64,000 bases of DNA from Amphibalanus amphitrite. Lineage: Eukaryota > Arthropoda > Thecostraca > Balanomorpha > Balanidae. The notes under the pieces were generated by a model. It ran no database searches, was not told the DNA's origin, and saw only the letters and a list, made by a program, of their open reading frames with translations. This document shows positions 60,700 through 64,000 of the stretch, one piece after another. A program made the translations under genes and the position numbers. Numbering within the stretch: position 1 is the stretch's first letter; each line of letters begins with the position of its first letter. The stretch spans positions 1 to 64,000 of the forward strand of contig NW_024881984.1 in NCBI RefSeq assembly GCF_019059575.1, read 5' to 3'.

Positions 60700-63600
60700 T
60701 CAGTTAAAATCAAAACTCCTGCCGGTCTGCGGCATGGGAATTAGATTATCCTCCGGGTCAAACATGCACGTGTACTTGTAGTGACAGCACTCGTAGCCGC
60801 GGTAGCTGGCCACGCAGCCGGGCCGCACGGGGCGGCACGGCAGGCGGGTGAACACGGTGGTGTTGGTGCCGTCGTAGCCACATACGTAGCGTGTGCACTG
60901 GCGCTCCTCGCTATCCCACCAGCGCTCACCAGTCCGGTACTGGCGGCCCTGGTACTCGCACGCCGCTGTGGGGAGAGACGGGAGGAAGGGGTGTCAAAAG
61001 GGGAGAGTGTAGACGGACAGGTTTGATATAATGTAAGTGGAAGGCGGCACGGTAGTCGACAGACTGACTCCTATCTCTTACTGACGGCAGTGGTGGACGG
61101 GACAGCAGTCTGATATAACTCACGGCAATGGTAGACGGGACAGCAGTCTGATAGCTCAAGGCAGTGGTAAACGGGACATAACTCACGGCAGTGGTAGACG
61201 GGAAAGCAGCCTGCAGTGGGTGACCCCTTCTCTCCCCTCCTATTACTCACTGCAGTGGTAGACGGGACAGCAGTCGGCGGTGGGTGACCCCTCCTACAAC
61301 TCACGGCAGTGGTAGACGGGACAGCAGTAATTCACGGCAGTGGTAGACGGGACAGCAGTAACTCACGGCAGTGGTAGACGGGACAGCAGTAACTCACGGC
61401 AGTGGTAGACGGGACAGCAGTAACTCACGGCAGTGGTAGACGGGACAGCAGTAACTCACGGCAGTGGTAGACGGGACAGCAGTAACTCACGGCAGTGGTA
61501 GACGGGACAGCAGTCGGCGGTAGCCACCCCCTCCCTCCCTTCTCTTTTTAACTCACGGCAGTGGTAGACGGGACAGCAGTCGGCGGTGGCCACCCCTTCC
61601 CTCCCTTCCTATACAACTCACGGCAGTGGTAGACGGGACAGCAGTCTGTTATAACTCACGGCAGGTGATAGGCCGGACAAGTTCTCTGACTCACGGCAGT
61701 GGTAGACGGGACAACAGTCAATGACTCACGGCAGTGGTAGACGGGACAGCAGTCGATAACTCACGGCAGTGGTAGACGGGACAGCAGTCGGCGGTGGCCA
61801 CCTGGCTGCAGCGCGGGTTGGTGAGCCGCGGGTCGCGCGGACAGTTGTTGCGCCGGTCGTACACGGTCTCGGTGCCGTTGGTCACACACCGCACCAGCAC
61901 ACACTCGGTGTCCGGGTCGTCGAAGTAGGTCTCGCTGACGTCGTGACGGCCGCCGTTACTGTCCACACACTGGTGGGCTGACGGAGAAAGAGGGGGGGGG
62001 AGGTGATGGGGCGGGTGCATGGGTCGCTGTTGGGTTTCAATGTGATTCACGAGTCATGCATACTACATAGATCAGAGTGTGAGGGCTCATCGCTCGGTGA
62101 CTCCTGTACCTGATGCCAGCCAGGAGTAAAAATCCACTAATAAAAATGTTAAAATTTAAAATTCGCCCACTCACTATAAAAAATGGCAGTTATAAACTGA
62201 GCATATAAGATCGTCATCCCGTGGTTTATTCCTTAGTTGATTATCACCTGCTACACTCAAACTCAAGTTTTTTTCGACCGACATTGGCTATCTAGTAGTA
62301 CACAAATGCTACTTCTACACGTAGCTCCATCACACCCTCCCTCCATTTACGTCTGGGAATGCAGCGTTTGCAGCATTGTCCGAGCTCCCTCTCGGTCGGA
62401 CAGTCGGGCGGCTCCAGTTTCTCACACCGCTCCGTCAGATCCTTGGTCTTCAGCACCCCGGCCTTTGTGCACGTGAAGTGTTTGCACGGGTGAGTCTGGT
62501 CATCCACCCAGCGCTGCCCCTCCGAGTACACCTGCACCGGGTCGGTGCCGTACTGACATTCGACTGAGCAGAGAAGAGGGGAGGGGTCAAAGGGCGGAGA
62601 GCATAACATGAAACATGAAATAAACAGTTTTCAAGAGATTTGTATTTTACTCACCTTAAAGTCAAATCCAAGTAAAATATTTTGCCATTGAATAGCAGCT
62701 AAGCGGAAACGCTAAAGAAGTTGATGGAAGCTGAGAAGCTACACAGCGTGACTGTAGGCATGATGGAACTGCGAGCTACACGGTGAAAAGCAAATTGAAT
62801 AAGAAAATACAATCCAATAGTGACTGTAGGGTAAAGATGAGGGTGCTTGTAAGCATGTATATTGGGTAATAAATAGGCAACGAGCAATAAATAAGCATGC
62901 TCATACATAAAAATCACGTTCAGAGAAAACCTCCAGCTCTAGAAAGCCGACTTCTAATGCCATCTACCATCGGACCGCATGGCCCCGGCATTGCGGTACA
63001 GCATATCCCTCCAGGCGTTAACCACCACTGCCATCTAGCGACGGCTACAGCAACTACCCTAGTCCGACCATATCCCAACCTTGAACATTGGACACTCCCT
63101 AATGGCAACATTTACCGACAGAAATAAAAATAGATGGTCCATATGGGCGACTCACTGGTAACACAGTCCCACTCGGGGCAGCACTTGTAGGGCACGTCTC
63201 GCCGCACGCAGTTGTAGCCGCTGGGCGCCTCGGGGCACGGCGGTTCCTCCGAGAACGTTAGCACCTGGCTGTTGTTGCAGATCAGGTGTCTGCACGGCTT
63301 CTGGGGGTCCTCGGGCCACGTGGTGCCGTGGTCGTGCTTCACACCGTCTATCATACAGGGTTCTGGGAAAGGAGAGTGGTGGTTACTGGTTAGCGAACGT
63401 TGCGGGAAATGATCAACGATTGGCGAATTAACGATATACAATACTTGGTGGCTGAGAGTAACTGAGATGATGTTAATGAATGACGGTTAGCATTGGCGAA
63501 CTAACGCTTTAAAATACTCGGTAACTGAGAATTGCTTAGAAAAGAAATAACCTTCTCGTAAAAATCTACAAAACTGAAAGACAGAAAAGACCAAAAACGA

Positions 63601-63863
63601 AAGGTCTCGCGCTCCCGGGCCTTGTTAGAGTGAAGAGCAATTGGATTGAAACTCACGTTCCTCGCAGTCCCACTTGGGACAGCAGAGTCCCTCCATGTGC
63701 CAGGGCGTACAGCTGGGGTCGGGCGACGGCTCACAGTAGCGCGACTCGTCCTCCTCAAACACTACCTGGCCGCCCTCACAGCGGAGTCGACGGCACGGCC
63801 GCGTCTGGTCGTCGTACAGCGATTCACCCTCCTGGTACTCGGTGCCGTCGTGCAGGCACAGGG
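60700..63863 (-). CDS. Second multi-VWC-domain protein, 3' part, 5 exons, partial
   Basis: Minus-strand exons 63863-63657, 63362-63156, 62563-62351, 61977-61765 and 60965-60700 (stop TGA at 60702-60700). All internal exons are phase 1-1 and encode one VWC domain each. The gene continues right of the window. The exon at 62563 (CQYGTDPVQVYSEGQRWVDD...) is most like exon 26 of the nested gene. The terminal exon, with ECCHYKYTC and a short tail, matches that gene's last exon (ECCHYQYTC), so the two genes are paralogues with the same 3' architecture. It lacks the long basic tail of the nested gene. Probably secreted; function unknown. Confidence 0.85.
61080..61790 (-). repeat. 31-bp minisatellite containing a complete 5' splice site
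   Basis: About 16 copies of the end of exon 61977-61765 (codes DCCPVYHC) plus its donor CC|GTGAGT are strung through the following intron. Six to seven copies at about 61310-61510 are nearly perfect with a 31-bp period (plus strand CGGCAGTGGTAGACGGGACA then GCAGTAACTCA). The others are spaced by unique DNA. Confidence 0.92.
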
Positions 63864-64000
63864 CTGTATGTGGGAGAGTTGGGAGCCAGGTCAGAAGGGT
63901 CAGATGGGAGGAAGGGTCAAAGGGAGGGAAGTGTTGGCGGCAGACGGCAGGAAGGCTGGAGTGACGAAGTAGAAAATGGTGAAAGACAGAAGCAAAAGGA

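Noticed and set aside
61310-61510. Regular 31-bp direct repeats resembling a CRISPR array
   Set aside because: Repeats are head-to-tail without variable spacers, in an intron of an animal gene, and are copies of the neighbouring exon end.
1-64000. tRNA, rRNA or snRNA genes
   Set aside because: No cloverleaf with A/B boxes or other RNA gene signature could be recognised by eye; a tRNAscan-SE or Infernal run would be decisive.

Overview
The window is animal nuclear DNA, almost certainly from an arthropod. It holds a Rebers-Riddiford cuticle-protein gene, all-metazoan housekeeping genes split by GT-AG introns, (CT)n microsatellite, long G or C runs, a non-LTR retrotransposon remnant and many short inverted-repeat DNA transposons. 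A crustacean (for example a barnacle) is plausible but cannot be proved from the sequence. Gene models below were built by hand from reading frames, splice signals and phase agreement.

Layout. 1-842 (+): the last two exons of a cuticle protein. 3.1-11.7 kb: no host gene; a cluster of cut-and-paste transposons with intact target-site duplications (two TTAA-flanked piggyBac-like elements, two satellite-carrying hAT-like elements) and a 3' fragment of an I/Jockey-type LINE. 13.66-29.33 kb (+): a complete seven-exon CYHR1 (ZTRAF1)-type RING plus TRAF-like zinc-finger gene, with a 9-kb first intron that contains an 1.7-kb hAT-like element and a 29-bp microexon. 32.61-58.51 kb (+): a complete five-exon gene for RNA polymerase II subunit RPB3, 276 codons, with a 17.8-kb first intron and a 6-kb fourth intron.

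The most striking object is a 27-exon minus-strand gene (49914 down to 34271) lying wholly inside RPB3 intron 1. It encodes a predicted secreted protein of about 2075 residues: signal peptide, short Cys-rich head, about 27 von Willebrand factor C (VWC/chordin-type CR) domains and a very basic tail. Nearly every exon is one VWC domain with symmetric 1-1 phase, and the gene is visibly growing by tandem exon duplication (three A-B pairs at 40.1-44.5 kb). The 3' part of a paralogous VWC gene lies at 60.7-63.9 kb (-) and continues past the right edge; one of its introns is a 31-bp minisatellite whose unit contains a complete 5' splice site. RPB3 intron 4 also holds one isolated minus-strand exon of CAD (carbamoyl-phosphate synthase MGS-like domain).

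Three different TTAA-flanked element families share G-run subterminal structures and a dense load of AGGTCA nuclear-receptor half-sites. No tRNA, rRNA, CRISPR or bacterial operon was seen.
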